The notes under the pieces: generated by a model
Seen by the model: only the letters and a program-made list of their open reading frames with translations
Database searches by the model: none
Told to the model about the DNA's origin: nothing
Shown: positions 8,186 to 15,991 of the stretch, in pieces
Numbering within the stretch: the first letter of the stretch is position 1
Layout of the letters: each line of letters begins with the position of its first letter
Program-made: the position numbers and the translations under genes
From: Streptomyces viridiviolaceus
GTDB lineage: Bacteria > Actinomycetota > Actinomycetes > Streptomycetales > Streptomycetaceae
Direction of reading: 5' to 3'
DNA: 34,064 nucleotides
NCBI RefSeq assembly: GCF_014650995.1
Contig: NZ_BMWA01000015.1
Location: forward strand, 199,540 to 233,603

Positions 8186-8203
8186 ACCGGCCGACAGGCC
8201 GGT
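8186..8203 (-). terminator. Hairpin terminator abutting a stop codon
   Basis: ACCGGCC (8186-8192), a 4-base loop and GGCCGGT (8197-8203) form a perfect 7-bp stem beginning right after the TGA of the formamidase candidate. No T-tract follows, which is common for actinomycete terminators. Confidence 0.6.
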
Positions 8204-9097
8204 TCACCACGCCAGTTGCGCGATCTCCTCCGCCACCACGGCACACGCGTCCGCCGCCGGGTCGATCAGCGGGAAGTGGCCGACGTCCTCCAGCAGGGTC
8301 ACACCCACCACCTCACCGGCCCTGGCCGCCGCGTCGGCGTACGCCTCGGCGACCGCCTGCGGAACGTCCACGTCGGTGCGGCCCTGGACGAGGGTGGTCG
8401 CGATGCCGGTGGGCAGCAGCAGGGACGGGTCGGCGTAGGGCCGCCGCTCGGCGAACCGGTCGCCGCCGCCCAGCAGTTGCTGTGCCGCGCCCCCGCAGAC
8501 CTCCAGCTTCTGGGCGACCTCGAAGTCGGCGATCGGCGCGAGCGCGACCACACCCCGCAGGGGCGCCGGGCGGTCGATGCGCCAGGGGGCGTCTGCGGGC
8601 AGCACGTGCCGGGCCGCCGCCCACAGGGCGAGGTGGCCGCCGGCCGAGTGGCCGGTGAGCACCGTGCGGCGGGCGTCGGCCTGGGGCAGGTACTCCCGCA
8701 CCAACGCGGGCAGCACGTCCAGCGCGGCCGCCACGTCGTCGAAGGTGTCGGGCCAGCGCCCCGCGAGGGGACGGTCCGCCGTCCCGCCTTCCGCCCCGCG
8801 CCGGTACTCCACGCTGGCCACGGCGAAGCCCCGGCGTGCCAGGAACGCGGCGAACGGGCTGACATGGCGGCGGTCGTACGGAGCCCGCCACGCGCCTCCG
8901 TGCAGGACCACCACCACCGGGGCGGGACCACCCGGGCCCTCCGCCCCGCGCGGTGCGTAGAAATCGATCACCTGGTCGGGATGGTCGCCGTACGCGGCGG
9001 TGCCGTCGGGGTCGACCGCCGGGTGCGAAAAGGCCGACTTCTCCTCCGCGGCGGCCCTGGCAGCGGCGTTACCCGGTTCTGCGGCGGCGTCCGGCAT
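8204..9097 (-). CDS. Kynurenine formamidase candidate (alpha/beta hydrolase)
   Basis: A 297-residue cytoplasmic alpha/beta hydrolase. It has the oxyanion motif HGGAW (66-70), typical of esterase-type kynurenine formamidases, the nucleophile elbow GHSAG with S151, an acid near D242-D244 and the catalytic histidine H274 in DVGHFPLIDP. It would hydrolyse N-formylkynurenine to kynurenine and formate, the step between the two enzymes encoded upstream. The frame is open to 9193, but the ATG at 9097 has AGAGG seven bases upstream and removes an unlikely Arg-rich extension. A gap of 159 bp separates it from kynU, so it might have its own promoter. A general esterase is the alternative; context favours the formamidase. 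Confidence 0.82.
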   Translation of the reverse strand: MPDAAAEPGNAAARAAAEEKSAFSHPAVDPDGTAAYGDHPDQVIDFYAPRGAEGPGGPAPVVVVLHGGAWRAPYDRRHVSPFAAFLARRGFAVASVEYRRGAEGGTADRPLAGRWPDTFDDVAAALDVLPALVREYLPQADARRTVLTGHSAGGHLALWAAARHVLPADAPWRIDRPAPLRGVVALAPIADFEVAQKLEVCGGAAQQLLGGGDRFAERRPYADPSLLLPTGIATTLVQGRTDVDVPQAVAEAYADAAARAGEVVGVTLLEDVGHFPLIDPAADACAVVAEEIAQLAW

Positions 9098-9256
9098 GCT
9101 CCAACCTCTCAGCGACGAAACGGTGTTGGCGGACCAGGGGAAAAGAATCGGCCGTCGGCGGGACGGTATCAGGCCGGTGACGTGCGCGGACATGGGGATG
9201 TCACGCAGGGTGAGGGCTGAACGATCCGTCCGGCCCCCACCCCTGGGACCCGCCCG

Positions 9257-10468
9257 TCAGGCCAGGACCTCCCCCAGCACCCGCGCCGCCCGCTCCACGT
9301 CCGCGAAACCGACGTACAGCGGGGTGAAACCGAAGCGCAGGACGTCCGGGGCCCGGAAGTCCCCGACCACCCCGCGCTCGATCAGCCGCTTCATCACGTC
9401 CCCGGCGTCCTCGCACCGCAGGGCGACCTGGCTGCCCCGCTCGGCGTGCGCCACCGGGGTCAGCGACTCCACCCTGCCCTCGGGGACGTACTCCCCGACA
9501 CAGCGCAGGAAGAAGTCCGTCAGCGCCAGGGACTTGGCCCGCACCGCCTCGACCGACACGCCGTCCCACACGTCCAGGGCCGCCTCCAGGGCCAGCATGG
9601 ACAGGATGTCCGGTGTGCCGACCCGGCCGCGCAGCGCGCCCGGTGCCGGGGCGAAGTCCGGGCGCATCCCGAAAGGCTCCGCGTGGGAGTTCCAGCCGGG
9701 CAGCGGGGAGTCGAAGCGGTCCTGCAGCTCCCGCCGCACGTACAGGTACGCCGGTGAACCCGGGCCGCCGTTCAGGTACTTGTAGGTGCAGCCGACCGCG
9801 AGGTCCACGCCGTGTGCGTCCAGGCCCACCTGCAGCGCGCCCGCGCTGTGGCACAGGTCCCACACGACGTACGCGCCCGCCTCGTGCACGGCGGCCGTGA
9901 GCGCCGGCAGGTCGTGCAGCCGGCCGGTGCGGTAGTCGACGTGGTTGAGCAGCACCGCCGCGGTGCGCTTCCCGAGCACGCCCGGCACCTCGGCCGGGGT
10001 GACGGGGCGCAGGGTGCAGCCGGTCATGCGGGCGGCGGACTCGGCGATGTACCCGTCGGTGGGGAAGGTGGTCGCGTCGACCACGATCTCGTCACGCGCC
10101 GCGTCGCCGTGCCGCGCGAGACGCACCGCACCCACAACCGCCTTGAACACATTGACGCTTGTCGAGTCGCCGACCACGATCTGCCCGGCCGCCGCGCCCA
10201 CCAGCGGTGCGATCCGGTCACCGATCCGCTCGGGCGCGGTCCACCAGCCGCCCTCCGTCCAGGACCGGATGCGCAGCTCGCCCCACTGGCGGCGCACGAC
10301 GTCCTCGACCCGGCCGGGGACGGCGGCGGGCAGCGCGCCCAGCGAGTTGCCGTCCAGGTACACCACGTCGTCGAGCACGAACTCGGCGCGCTTGGCGGCC
10401 AGTTCGTCGGCACCGTCCAGCTTCTCGGCCCGCATGCCCAGCTCGGCCCTGATGCTCGGCTCAGACAT
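9257..10468 (-). CDS. kynU: Kynureninase
   Basis: A 403-residue PLP enzyme that splits kynurenine into anthranilate and alanine. The cofactor lysine is K230 in CTYKYLNGGPGSPA, the family signature. D204 and H207 in VVWDLCHSAG contact the pyridine ring and phosphate region. YLDGNSLG near residue 37 is the typical N-terminal motif. The ATG overlaps the end of the tryptophan dioxygenase gene by 8 bp, so the two are translationally coupled. Together with the neighbouring hydrolase the cluster can convert tryptophan to anthranilate, a precursor for secondary metabolites or for recycling to tryptophan. Confidence 0.96.
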   Translation of the reverse strand: MSEPSIRAELGMRAEKLDGADELAAKRAEFVLDDVVYLDGNSLGALPAAVPGRVEDVVRRQWGELRIRSWTEGGWWTAPERIGDRIAPLVGAAAGQIVVGDSTSVNVFKAVVGAVRLARHGDAARDEIVVDATTFPTDGYIAESAARMTGCTLRPVTPAEVPGVLGKRTAAVLLNHVDYRTGRLHDLPALTAAVHEAGAYVVWDLCHSAGALQVGLDAHGVDLAVGCTYKYLNGGPGSPAYLYVRRELQDRFDSPLPGWNSHAEPFGMRPDFAPAPGALRGRVGTPDILSMLALEAALDVWDGVSVEAVRAKSLALTDFFLRCVGEYVPEGRVESLTPVAHAERGSQVALRCEDAGDVMKRLIERGVVGDFRAPDVLRFGFTPLYVGFADVERAARVLGEVLA

Positions 10469-11324
10469 GGGACCGCGCCGTCCACAGCTCGGGGAACACG
10501 TTCTTCTGCGCCCGCTTCTCCAGCCAGGCCACCCCGGCGGATCCGCCCGTGCCGGCCTTGGCGCCCATCGCGCGGCGGGTGGCGACCAGATGGTCGTTGC
10601 GCCAGCGCCACACCAGCTCGGCGACGTTCGTCAGCGCCTCGCCGAGACGGGCCGGCTCGTCGTCCTCGTCACCGGCGTAGACGCCCGTCCAGACCTGCTC
10701 CACCTCCGGCGACGGCTCGTAGCGCTGCGACACGTCCCGGCGCAGCACCTCCTCCGGTACGGGGTGCCCGCGCCGCGCGAGCAGCCGCAGCACCTCGTCG
10801 TAGAGGCTGGGCTCGTGCAGCGCCTTCTCCAGCTCGGCGTGCACGCGCGGGGCGCCGCGGTGCGGGACCAGCATGGACGCGGACTTCTCGCCGAGCAGGA
10901 ACTCCAGCCGCCGGTACATCGCCGACTGGAAGCCGGAGCCCTCGCCGAGGGCGGACCGGTAGGAGTTGAACTGCTGCGGGGTGAGCTGGCCGAGCGGCTT
11001 CCAGGAGGCGTTCAACGCCTCCAGCTCCCGCACGGACCGCTTCAGCGCGGCGATCGCGGTCGGTACGTCGTCGCCTTGCAGCGCCTTCGCCGCCGTCTCC
11101 CACTCGTGGACGATGACGGTGAACCACAGCTCCATCACCTGGGTGGTGACCAGGAAGACCATCTCTCCGGGATCGTCGGAGAGGGTGTGCTGCAGGTGGG
11201 TGAGGACGTCGGCCTTGACGTAGTCCTCGTAGGGGGTCGTGCCCGCGAAGTCGAGGTTCGGCGTGTCCGGCTCGCTGTCCTGCGAGGGCGCGGGCGTGGG
11301 CGTGGGCGTGGGATCAGAGGACAT
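10461..11324 (-). CDS. kynA: Tryptophan 2,3-dioxygenase
   Basis: A 287-residue heme dioxygenase that oxidises L-tryptophan to N-formylkynurenine. The axial heme histidine is H245 in WRNDHLVATRRAMG, followed by the signature GTGGSAGVAWL. The substrate-binding segment FNSYRSALGEGSGFQS carries R123, and YRRLEFLLG follows. At the place where well-studied bacterial enzymes have an active-site histidine (HQxxELW), this protein has threonine (T61 in TTQVMELW). The N-terminus has a short Thr-Pro repeat encoded by a simple GGCGTG repeat, outside the catalytic core. The ATG at 11324 has GGAGA upstream. It is the first gene of the kyn unit, whose promoter must lie in the 242-bp divergent gap. Confidence 0.95.
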   Translation of the reverse strand: MSSDPTPTPTPAPSQDSEPDTPNLDFAGTTPYEDYVKADVLTHLQHTLSDDPGEMVFLVTTQVMELWFTVIVHEWETAAKALQGDDVPTAIAALKRSVRELEALNASWKPLGQLTPQQFNSYRSALGEGSGFQSAMYRRLEFLLGEKSASMLVPHRGAPRVHAELEKALHEPSLYDEVLRLLARRGHPVPEEVLRRDVSQRYEPSPEVEQVWTGVYAGDEDDEPARLGEALTNVAELVWRWRNDHLVATRRAMGAKAGTGGSAGVAWLEKRAQKNVFPELWTARSHV

Positions 11325-11566
11325 CGCTGTCTCCGTGTCTACGTGCTGCCGGGTAGCGGTCCGCCCTTCCTCTCCGGCAACAGGGCCCCGGTCCCCTCAG
11401 GCCCGGCACCGGCCGGACCCACCTCGAATGATGCGCGGTGAATCGGAAGAGGGCAAGGTCGGGTGGAAGGGCCCCCGAGGCCGGGTGGCGGCGGACCAGG
11501 GGCGGCGTGGGGCGGTCCCTGCGGCGTGTGTCACGATCTCCCCCAACCTGTGGGGGGTGTTGCTGT
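11325..11566. promoter_or_regulatory. Divergent intergenic region between kynA and a membrane-protein operon
   Basis: This 242-bp gap must hold the kyn promoter (minus strand) and the promoter for the 11567-13682 unit (plus). I could not fix -35/-10 boxes in this very G/C-rich sequence. A hairpin CCCCCA (11540-11545), 5-base loop, TGGGGG (11551-11556) covers the only purine-rich ribosome-site candidate for the ATG at 11567. Confidence 0.45.
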
Positions 11567-12586
11567 ATGGCGCAGGAGGTTGCGCTGCGGCCGGTGGTGG
11601 ATCCGGCCCTCGAGGACGCGGAGCGCGCGCTGCTGGAGGAGTCCGCCGACGGACTCTTCCCGGCCACGCTGCCGCTGCCCGAGGAGCCGGGGCTGGGCGG
11701 CCGTACCAAGGCGGACATCTGGACGGCCCTGGGGGTCTCCGCGGTGTGCGCGCTACTGCCGGTGACGATCCTGTGGGCGCTGATCGGCGTGTGGCCCGGC
11801 CTGGCCGTCGGGCTCGCGGCGCAGGCGGGGCTGATCTGGGTCGGGGTCCAGTTCGGGTTCGAGGCGTTCGTCCTGACCCTTGTGGGCGTGCACCTGCTGG
11901 CCTGGCTGCTGATCGTCGTCCTCGGCTGCGGGACCGACGAGCGGCAGCGGGTGGCCCGGCTGCGCCACGGCCGCTACTACCTGGCCGAGGACTTCGGCGA
12001 CGACTCCCTGCGCGAGCTGCTGGGCCACTCGCCGCTGCGCCGGATGGAGCGCGCCCAGGCCGCCGTGACGACGGTGCTCCAGTCGCAGGTCGACCGGGCC
12101 GGGCTGCTGGACGACATCGCCAACGACGTGACGCTGCCGGCCCAGCAGTACGAGATCGCCCAGCGCCTGGCCGAGCTGACCCGGCTGGCGCGGAAGGTGC
12201 GCACCGCCGCCGGGAACGCATCCGGCTCGCGGGTGGAGGAGGTGCTGCGGACGCAGCGGCAGGCGCTGCGGCTGTCGTCGAACGCGCTGGAGGAGCGGGT
12301 GGAGGCGCTGGAGCGGTACGCCGAGAACACCCGCGCGGCGGACGCGGCGTACCGCGAGTGGGAGGCCGTACAGGAGCTGGAGCAACTCGGCGAGGACATG
12401 CACGAGCTGGTGGTGAACACGGTGCGGGACGAGCTGGCCGTCGCCGAGATCGAGGGGCTCGCCGACCGGTCCCGGCTCGAGGACCTGCACCGGATGCTGG
12501 ACGAGGCGCGGGAGGCGGGGCTGCTGGCCACGCGGTCTGCCGACGAGCCGGCCGGCCGCCGGTCCGGCGACAGCGGCCGGGCGTGA
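11567..12586 (+). CDS. Membrane protein with long cytoplasmic coiled coil, unknown function
   Basis: A 339-residue protein. An acidic N-terminal part (residues 1-45) precedes about three hydrophobic segments in residues 50-122. The remaining two thirds is charged and helical, with heptad-like Leu, Ala and Glu spacing (for example LEERVEALERYAENTR and ELEQLGEDMHELV), indicating a coiled coil. The frame is open upstream, but earlier codons give a Cys/Arg-rich, unlikely N-terminus, so the ATG at 11567 is chosen. The gene 14 bp downstream shares its transcript. I recognise no family; a scaffold or envelope-associated role is only a guess. Confidence 0.85.
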   Translation: MAQEVALRPVVDPALEDAERALLEESADGLFPATLPLPEEPGLGGRTKADIWTALGVSAVCALLPVTILWALIGVWPGLAVGLAAQAGLIWVGVQFGFEAFVLTLVGVHLLAWLLIVVLGCGTDERQRVARLRHGRYYLAEDFGDDSLRELLGHSPLRRMERAQAAVTTVLQSQVDRAGLLDDIANDVTLPAQQYEIAQRLAELTRLARKVRTAAGNASGSRVEEVLRTQRQALRLSSNALEERVEALERYAENTRAADAAYREWEAVQELEQLGEDMHELVVNTVRDELAVAEIEGLADRSRLEDLHRMLDEAREAGLLATRSADEPAGRRSGDSGRA

Positions 12587-12599
12587 GGGGGAGGACGAC

Positions 12600-13682
12600 A
12601 TGACGCAGACATCCCAGCCGAAGCGCGAGTATCACTCCGGCCGTGGCAGGAAGACCTTCGACCGGATTCCGGGTGGGTTCTACCCGGTCGGCTTCCTGGT
12701 GATCCTGCTCGAGGTGGTCCTGCTCGGCGCGGTGGGCCTGGCCACGGCCTTCGACGGCCCGGGCGACGACGGGGCATCCGCGGACAAGCAGCCCCGGCGG
12801 GTCGAGGTCACCTACATCGCGACGGGCGACCACCCCTCGGTGAACCTCACCGTCGGGGAGGCCGAGAGCCACGTGCCCCAGGGGATCGTCATCCTGCCGT
12901 ACCGCAAGACCGTCACGCTGGCAGCGGGCGCCGACTTCTATATGGAGGTCACGAGCCGCGAGGATCAGAAGGGGGGCACCCTCACGTGCACCGTGCTGGT
13001 CGACGGCAAGGTGGTCCAGCAGGCGCACAGCACACCGGACTACTCGTCCGCCACCTGCTCGGGCAGCACCGCGGACGCCCCGCAGCGGGGCATCCCCGTG
13101 CCCACTCTCACCCCTGGCGCCTCCCCGCTGCCCGAGGAGCGGCGGCTCACCGGGACCGTCGAGGTGCGGGACTACCCGGGCGAGGGCTCGCCGGTCATCG
13201 GCACCGTCACGGACTCCTCCCTGGAGTACGCGGAGCTGGGCGGCACGTGGGACCGGAGCAAGACGCTGGATCCGGTCTTCGACGGCTTCACCCGCAAGCA
13301 GGAGGGGCGCCAGCGGGCACTCGTGAAGTCCACGCAGGTCGACGAGGACATCATGGCCGCGGCCGGCGGCACCGGAGAGCTGCGCGGCGTGGCGGGCGCG
13401 GTGATGGACGAGCGGCGGCGCTACGAGTACCCCCGGGACCAGGCGATCCTGGTCGACGTCGCCTCGCAGCCGCTGAAGGTCGACGGGCACGACGCCTGGC
13501 TGCTGGTCAGCGAGATCCACTTCCACAAGCGCGGGGTGCCGTCCACGATGGACCTGAACGCGGTCCTCGTGGTCGACACCGGGCGGGTCCGCCCCTCGGT
13601 CCTGTGGGTCGTGCTGCCGGAGACGAACAAGAAGCTCTGGCCGGACCTCAACACTCTGGTCGCCTCCGTCCGCGTCCGCTGA
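12600..13682 (+). CDS. Membrane-anchored protein with MmpS-like domain
   Basis: A 360-residue protein with one membrane anchor (about residues 26-50) after a basic N-terminus, so the rest faces outside. Residues 67-155 resemble the mycobacterial MmpS fold: VEVTYIATGD, then LPYRKTVTLAAG, then TCTVLVDGKVVQQ and a closing cysteine in SATCSGS, the two cysteines possibly bridging. A Pro/Thr linker leads to a C-terminal domain of about 190 residues (from LTGTVEVRDYPGEGSP) that I do not recognise. GGGGGAGGA precedes the ATG. It is 14 bp behind the coiled-coil membrane protein, suggesting that the two proteins act together. No MmpL-type transporter is adjacent. Confidence 0.85.
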   Translation: MTQTSQPKREYHSGRGRKTFDRIPGGFYPVGFLVILLEVVLLGAVGLATAFDGPGDDGASADKQPRRVEVTYIATGDHPSVNLTVGEAESHVPQGIVILPYRKTVTLAAGADFYMEVTSREDQKGGTLTCTVLVDGKVVQQAHSTPDYSSATCSGSTADAPQRGIPVPTLTPGASPLPEERRLTGTVEVRDYPGEGSPVIGTVTDSSLEYAELGGTWDRSKTLDPVFDGFTRKQEGRQRALVKSTQVDEDIMAAAGGTGELRGVAGAVMDERRRYEYPRDQAILVDVASQPLKVDGHDAWLLVSEIHFHKRGVPSTMDLNAVLVVDTGRVRPSVLWVVLPETNKKLWPDLNTLVASVRVR

Positions 13683-13695
13683 CCTGCACCGATAC

Positions 13696-13735
13696 GGGAG
13701 GGGCCCGGGCGCGCGACGCGTCCCGGGCCCGTCCC
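13696..13735 (+). terminator. Hairpin terminator after the MmpS-like gene
   Basis: GGGCCCGGG (13701-13709) pairs perfectly with CCCGGGCCC (13722-13730) around a 12-base loop. Adding the outer GGGAG/GTCCC bases gives a 14-bp stem with one mismatch. It starts 14 bp after the stop and ends 31 bp before the next gene. Confidence 0.65.
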
Positions 13736-13766
13736 GCACTCCGCGCCGGATGGCAGACTGGAACCC

Positions 13767-14180
13767 ATGGCAACTCACGAGAACCTGCTCGGCGGACCGG
13801 AGCCGACCCACCTCCCCGACGACCCCGGACCGCGTGACCTCCTCGCGAGCGGCACCGACCCGTCGGAGGTCGCCGCCCGGTTCCCCGCGTCGTCCCTGGC
13901 CTGGGCGCAGCTCGCGGACGACGCCTTCCAGGCCGGCCGGACGGTCGAGTCGTACGCGTACGCGCGCACCGGCTACCACCGCGGCCTGGACTCCCTGCGC
14001 CGCAACGGCTGGCGCGGCCACGGCCCGGTGCCGTGGGAGCACGAGCCGAACCGCGGCTTCCTGCGCTCCCTGCACGCCCTCGCCCGCGCGGCGCAGGCGA
14101 TCGGGGAGACCGAGGAGTACGAGCGCTGCTCGCAGTTCCTGAAGGACAGCTCGCCGACGGCGGCGCAGACCCTGTCCTGA
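13767..14180 (+). CDS. DUF3151 family protein
   Basis: A 137-residue, soluble, probably helical protein of the actinobacterial DUF3151 family, recognised from SSLAWAQLADDAFQAGRTVESYAYARTGYHRGLDSLRRNGWRGHGPVPW (residues 42-90), from which the key aromatic and Arg/His positions are clear. The function is unknown. The repeated-helix look of the middle part recalls TPR-like bundles. In actinobacteria it is often found beside the class II aldolase gene, as here, where the two genes converge on a shared terminator. The ATG at 13767 has a modest GGA site. Confidence 0.9.
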   Translation: MATHENLLGGPEPTHLPDDPGPRDLLASGTDPSEVAARFPASSLAWAQLADDAFQAGRTVESYAYARTGYHRGLDSLRRNGWRGHGPVPWEHEPNRGFLRSLHALARAAQAIGETEEYERCSQFLKDSSPTAAQTLS

Positions 14181-14201
14181 CGCTTTCCCCGAGCGTACGA
14201 C

Positions 14202-14231
14202 GGGCCCGGCACCTCGCGAGGTGCCGGGCCC
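14202..14231. terminator. Bidirectional terminator between DUF3151 gene and fba
   Basis: Bases 14202-14231 are a perfect 30-bp palindrome (GGGCCCGGCACCTCG and its complement), lying 21 bp after one stop codon and 16 bp before the other. It can serve both convergent genes. Confidence 0.85.
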
Positions 14232-14247
14232 ATGGTACGGAGCGGGA

Positions 14248-15279
14248 CTACTTGAGCCTGGTGCCCGCGGAGCGCAGGTGGCCGCAGGCCTCGACGACAC
14301 GCGCGGCCATCGACGCCTCGGCCAGCTTGCCCCAGGTGCGCGGGTCGTAGGTCTTCTTGTTGCCGACCTCGCCGTCGACCTTCAGGACGCCGTCGTAGTT
14401 GCGGAACATGTGGTCGGCGACCGGACGCGTGAAGGCGTACTGGGTGTCCGTGTCGATGTTCATCTTGACCACGCCGTTGTCCAGCGCGGTGGCGATCTCC
14501 TGCTCGGTGGAGCCGGAGCCGCCGTGGAAGACGAAGTTGAACGGCTTGCTGCCGGCCGGCTGGCCGTACTTGGCGGCGACGCCCTCGTTCAGCTCCTTCA
14601 GCAGCTCGGGGCGGAGCACCACGTTGCCCGGCTTGTACACGCCGTGCACGTTGCCGAAGGACGCGGCCAGCAGGTAGCGGCCCTTCTCGCCCAGACCCAG
14701 CGCCTCGGCGGTGCGGATCGCGTCGTCGACCGTGGTGTACAGGGAGTCGTTGATCTCGTGGGAGACGCCGTCCTCCTCGCCGCCGGTCGGGGTGATCTCG
14801 ACCTCGAGGATGATCTTGGCGGCGCGGGCGCGCTCCAGCAGCTCCTGGGCGATGGCCAGGTTGTCGGACAGGGTCTCCGCCGAGCCGTCCCACATGTGGG
14901 ACTGGAAGAGCGGGTTGCGGCCGGCCTTCACGCGCTCCTCGGAGACCGCCAGCAGCGGACGCACGTACCCGTCCAGCTTGTCCTTCGGGCAGTGGTCCGT
15001 GTGCAGGGCGACGGTCACGTCGTACTTCTCGGCGACGATGTGCGCGAACTCGGCCAGCGCCACCGCGCCGGTGACCATGTCCTTCTTGTGCTGGCCGCCC
15101 AGGAACTCGGCACCGCCGGTGGAGATCTGGATGATGCCGTCGCTCTCCGCCTCCGCGAAACCGCGCAGGGCCGCGTGCAGCGTCTGGGAGGAGGTCACGT
15201 TGATGGCCGGGTAGGCGAACTTGCCTGCCTTCGCCCGGTCCAGCATCTCGTTGTAGACCTCGGGAGTTGCGATGGGCAT
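14248..15279 (-). CDS. fba: Class II fructose-bisphosphate aldolase
   Basis: A 343-residue zinc-dependent aldolase interconverting fructose 1,6-bisphosphate with dihydroxyacetone phosphate and glyceraldehyde 3-phosphate. ALHTDHC (91-97) gives the catalytic aspartate D95 and zinc ligand H96. Further zinc-site motifs are EVEITPTGG, FGNVHGVYKPG and VFHGGSGS. NIDTDTQYAF is the usual C-terminal phosphate-binding segment. The length matches the long (type A) class II enzymes. The ATG at 15279 has AAGGAG seven bases upstream. Three CGGTACG repeats spaced exactly 10 bp lie just before the gene and may control it. Confidence 0.97.
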   Translation of the reverse strand: MPIATPEVYNEMLDRAKAGKFAYPAINVTSSQTLHAALRGFAEAESDGIIQISTGGAEFLGGQHKKDMVTGAVALAEFAHIVAEKYDVTVALHTDHCPKDKLDGYVRPLLAVSEERVKAGRNPLFQSHMWDGSAETLSDNLAIAQELLERARAAKIILEVEITPTGGEEDGVSHEINDSLYTTVDDAIRTAEALGLGEKGRYLLAASFGNVHGVYKPGNVVLRPELLKELNEGVAAKYGQPAGSKPFNFVFHGGSGSTEQEIATALDNGVVKMNIDTDTQYAFTRPVADHMFRNYDGVLKVDGEVGNKKTYDPRTWGKLAEASMAARVVEACGHLRSAGTRLK

Positions 15280-15309
15280 CTGTCCGCTCCTTGTATGTGC
15301 GGGTGGGCA

Positions 15310-15336
15310 CGGTACGTGTCGGTACGACTCGGTACG
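15310..15336 (-). promoter_or_regulatory. Triple CGGTACG direct repeat upstream of fba
   Basis: CGGTACG occurs at 15310-15316, 15320-15326 and 15330-15336, with an exact 10-bp period, 31 to 57 bp before the fba start codon. Spacing of one helical turn puts the sites on the same DNA face, as expected for cooperative binding of a regulator. No regulator can be named. Confidence 0.5.
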
Positions 15337-15422
15337 TCTTCTACGGCCCTGACCTGAACCTTGGGTGCGACGTCATCGTCGGCCCCATCTTTCCAGACGA
15401 AGCGGGATACTCCGAGTGGACC

Positions 15423-15971
15423 TCAGTCCAGGTCCAGCTCGTCCTTGGAGTACGCGTACAGGTACGGCACCCCGGCGCCCTCCTGGATCTTCTCGGCGGC
15501 GCCCGTCGCCCGGTCGACGATCGTGGCCACGGCCACGACCTCGGCGCCGGCCTCGCGCACCGCCTCGACGGCGGTCAGCGGGGAGCCGCCGGTGGTGGAG
15601 GTGTCCTCGACCACCAGGACCCGGCGGCCCTTGATGTCCGGGCCCTCGACCCGCCGCTGCAGCCCGTGCGCCTTGGCGGCCTTGCGGACGACGAAGGCGT
15701 CCAGGCGACGGCCCCGTGCGGCGGCGGCGTGCAGCATGGCGGCCGCTACCGGGTCGGCACCCATGGTCAGCCCGCCCACCGCGTCGAAGTCGAGGTCGGC
15801 GGTCAGGTCGAGGAGCACCTGCCCGACCAGCGGCGCGGCCTCGCCGTCGAGGGTGATGCGGCGCAGGTCGACGTAGTAGTCGGCCTCCAGACCCGAGGAG
15901 AGGGTCACCTTGCCGTGCACCACGGCCTTGTCCTTGATCTGCTGCAGCAGCGCGCCACGTACGTCCGTCAT
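15423..15971 (-). CDS. pyrE: Orotate phosphoribosyltransferase
   Basis: A 182-residue pyrimidine-synthesis enzyme that joins orotate to PRPP, giving orotidine 5'-phosphate. The PRPP-binding motif is RVLVVEDTSTTGGS, and the N-terminal segment KVTLSSGLEADYYVDLRR is typical of the family, as is GGLTMGADPVAAAML. The frame continues upstream, but the ATG at 15971 gives the family length and N-terminus MTDVRGALLQQIKDKAV. It lies 20 bp after the aldose-epimerase-like gene, so it is probably cotranscribed with it. The other pyr genes are not in the window. Confidence 0.96.
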   Translation of the reverse strand: MTDVRGALLQQIKDKAVVHGKVTLSSGLEADYYVDLRRITLDGEAAPLVGQVLLDLTADLDFDAVGGLTMGADPVAAAMLHAAAARGRRLDAFVVRKAAKAHGLQRRVEGPDIKGRRVLVVEDTSTTGGSPLTAVEAVREAGAEVVAVATIVDRATGAAEKIQEGAGVPYLYAYSKDELDLD

Positions 15972-15991
15972 GCCTGCCAGACTAAACGGCG

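Noticed and set aside
11287..11312. Simple GGCGTG repeat as a possible regulatory or CRISPR-like repeat
   Set aside because: It encodes the Thr-Pro stretch at the N-terminus of tryptophan dioxygenase and is explained by coding.
11397..14300. 967-codon open frame on the minus strand
   Set aside because: It runs antisense through three well-supported plus-strand genes, is Arg/Pro/Ala-rich without domains, and is the usual high-GC shadow frame.
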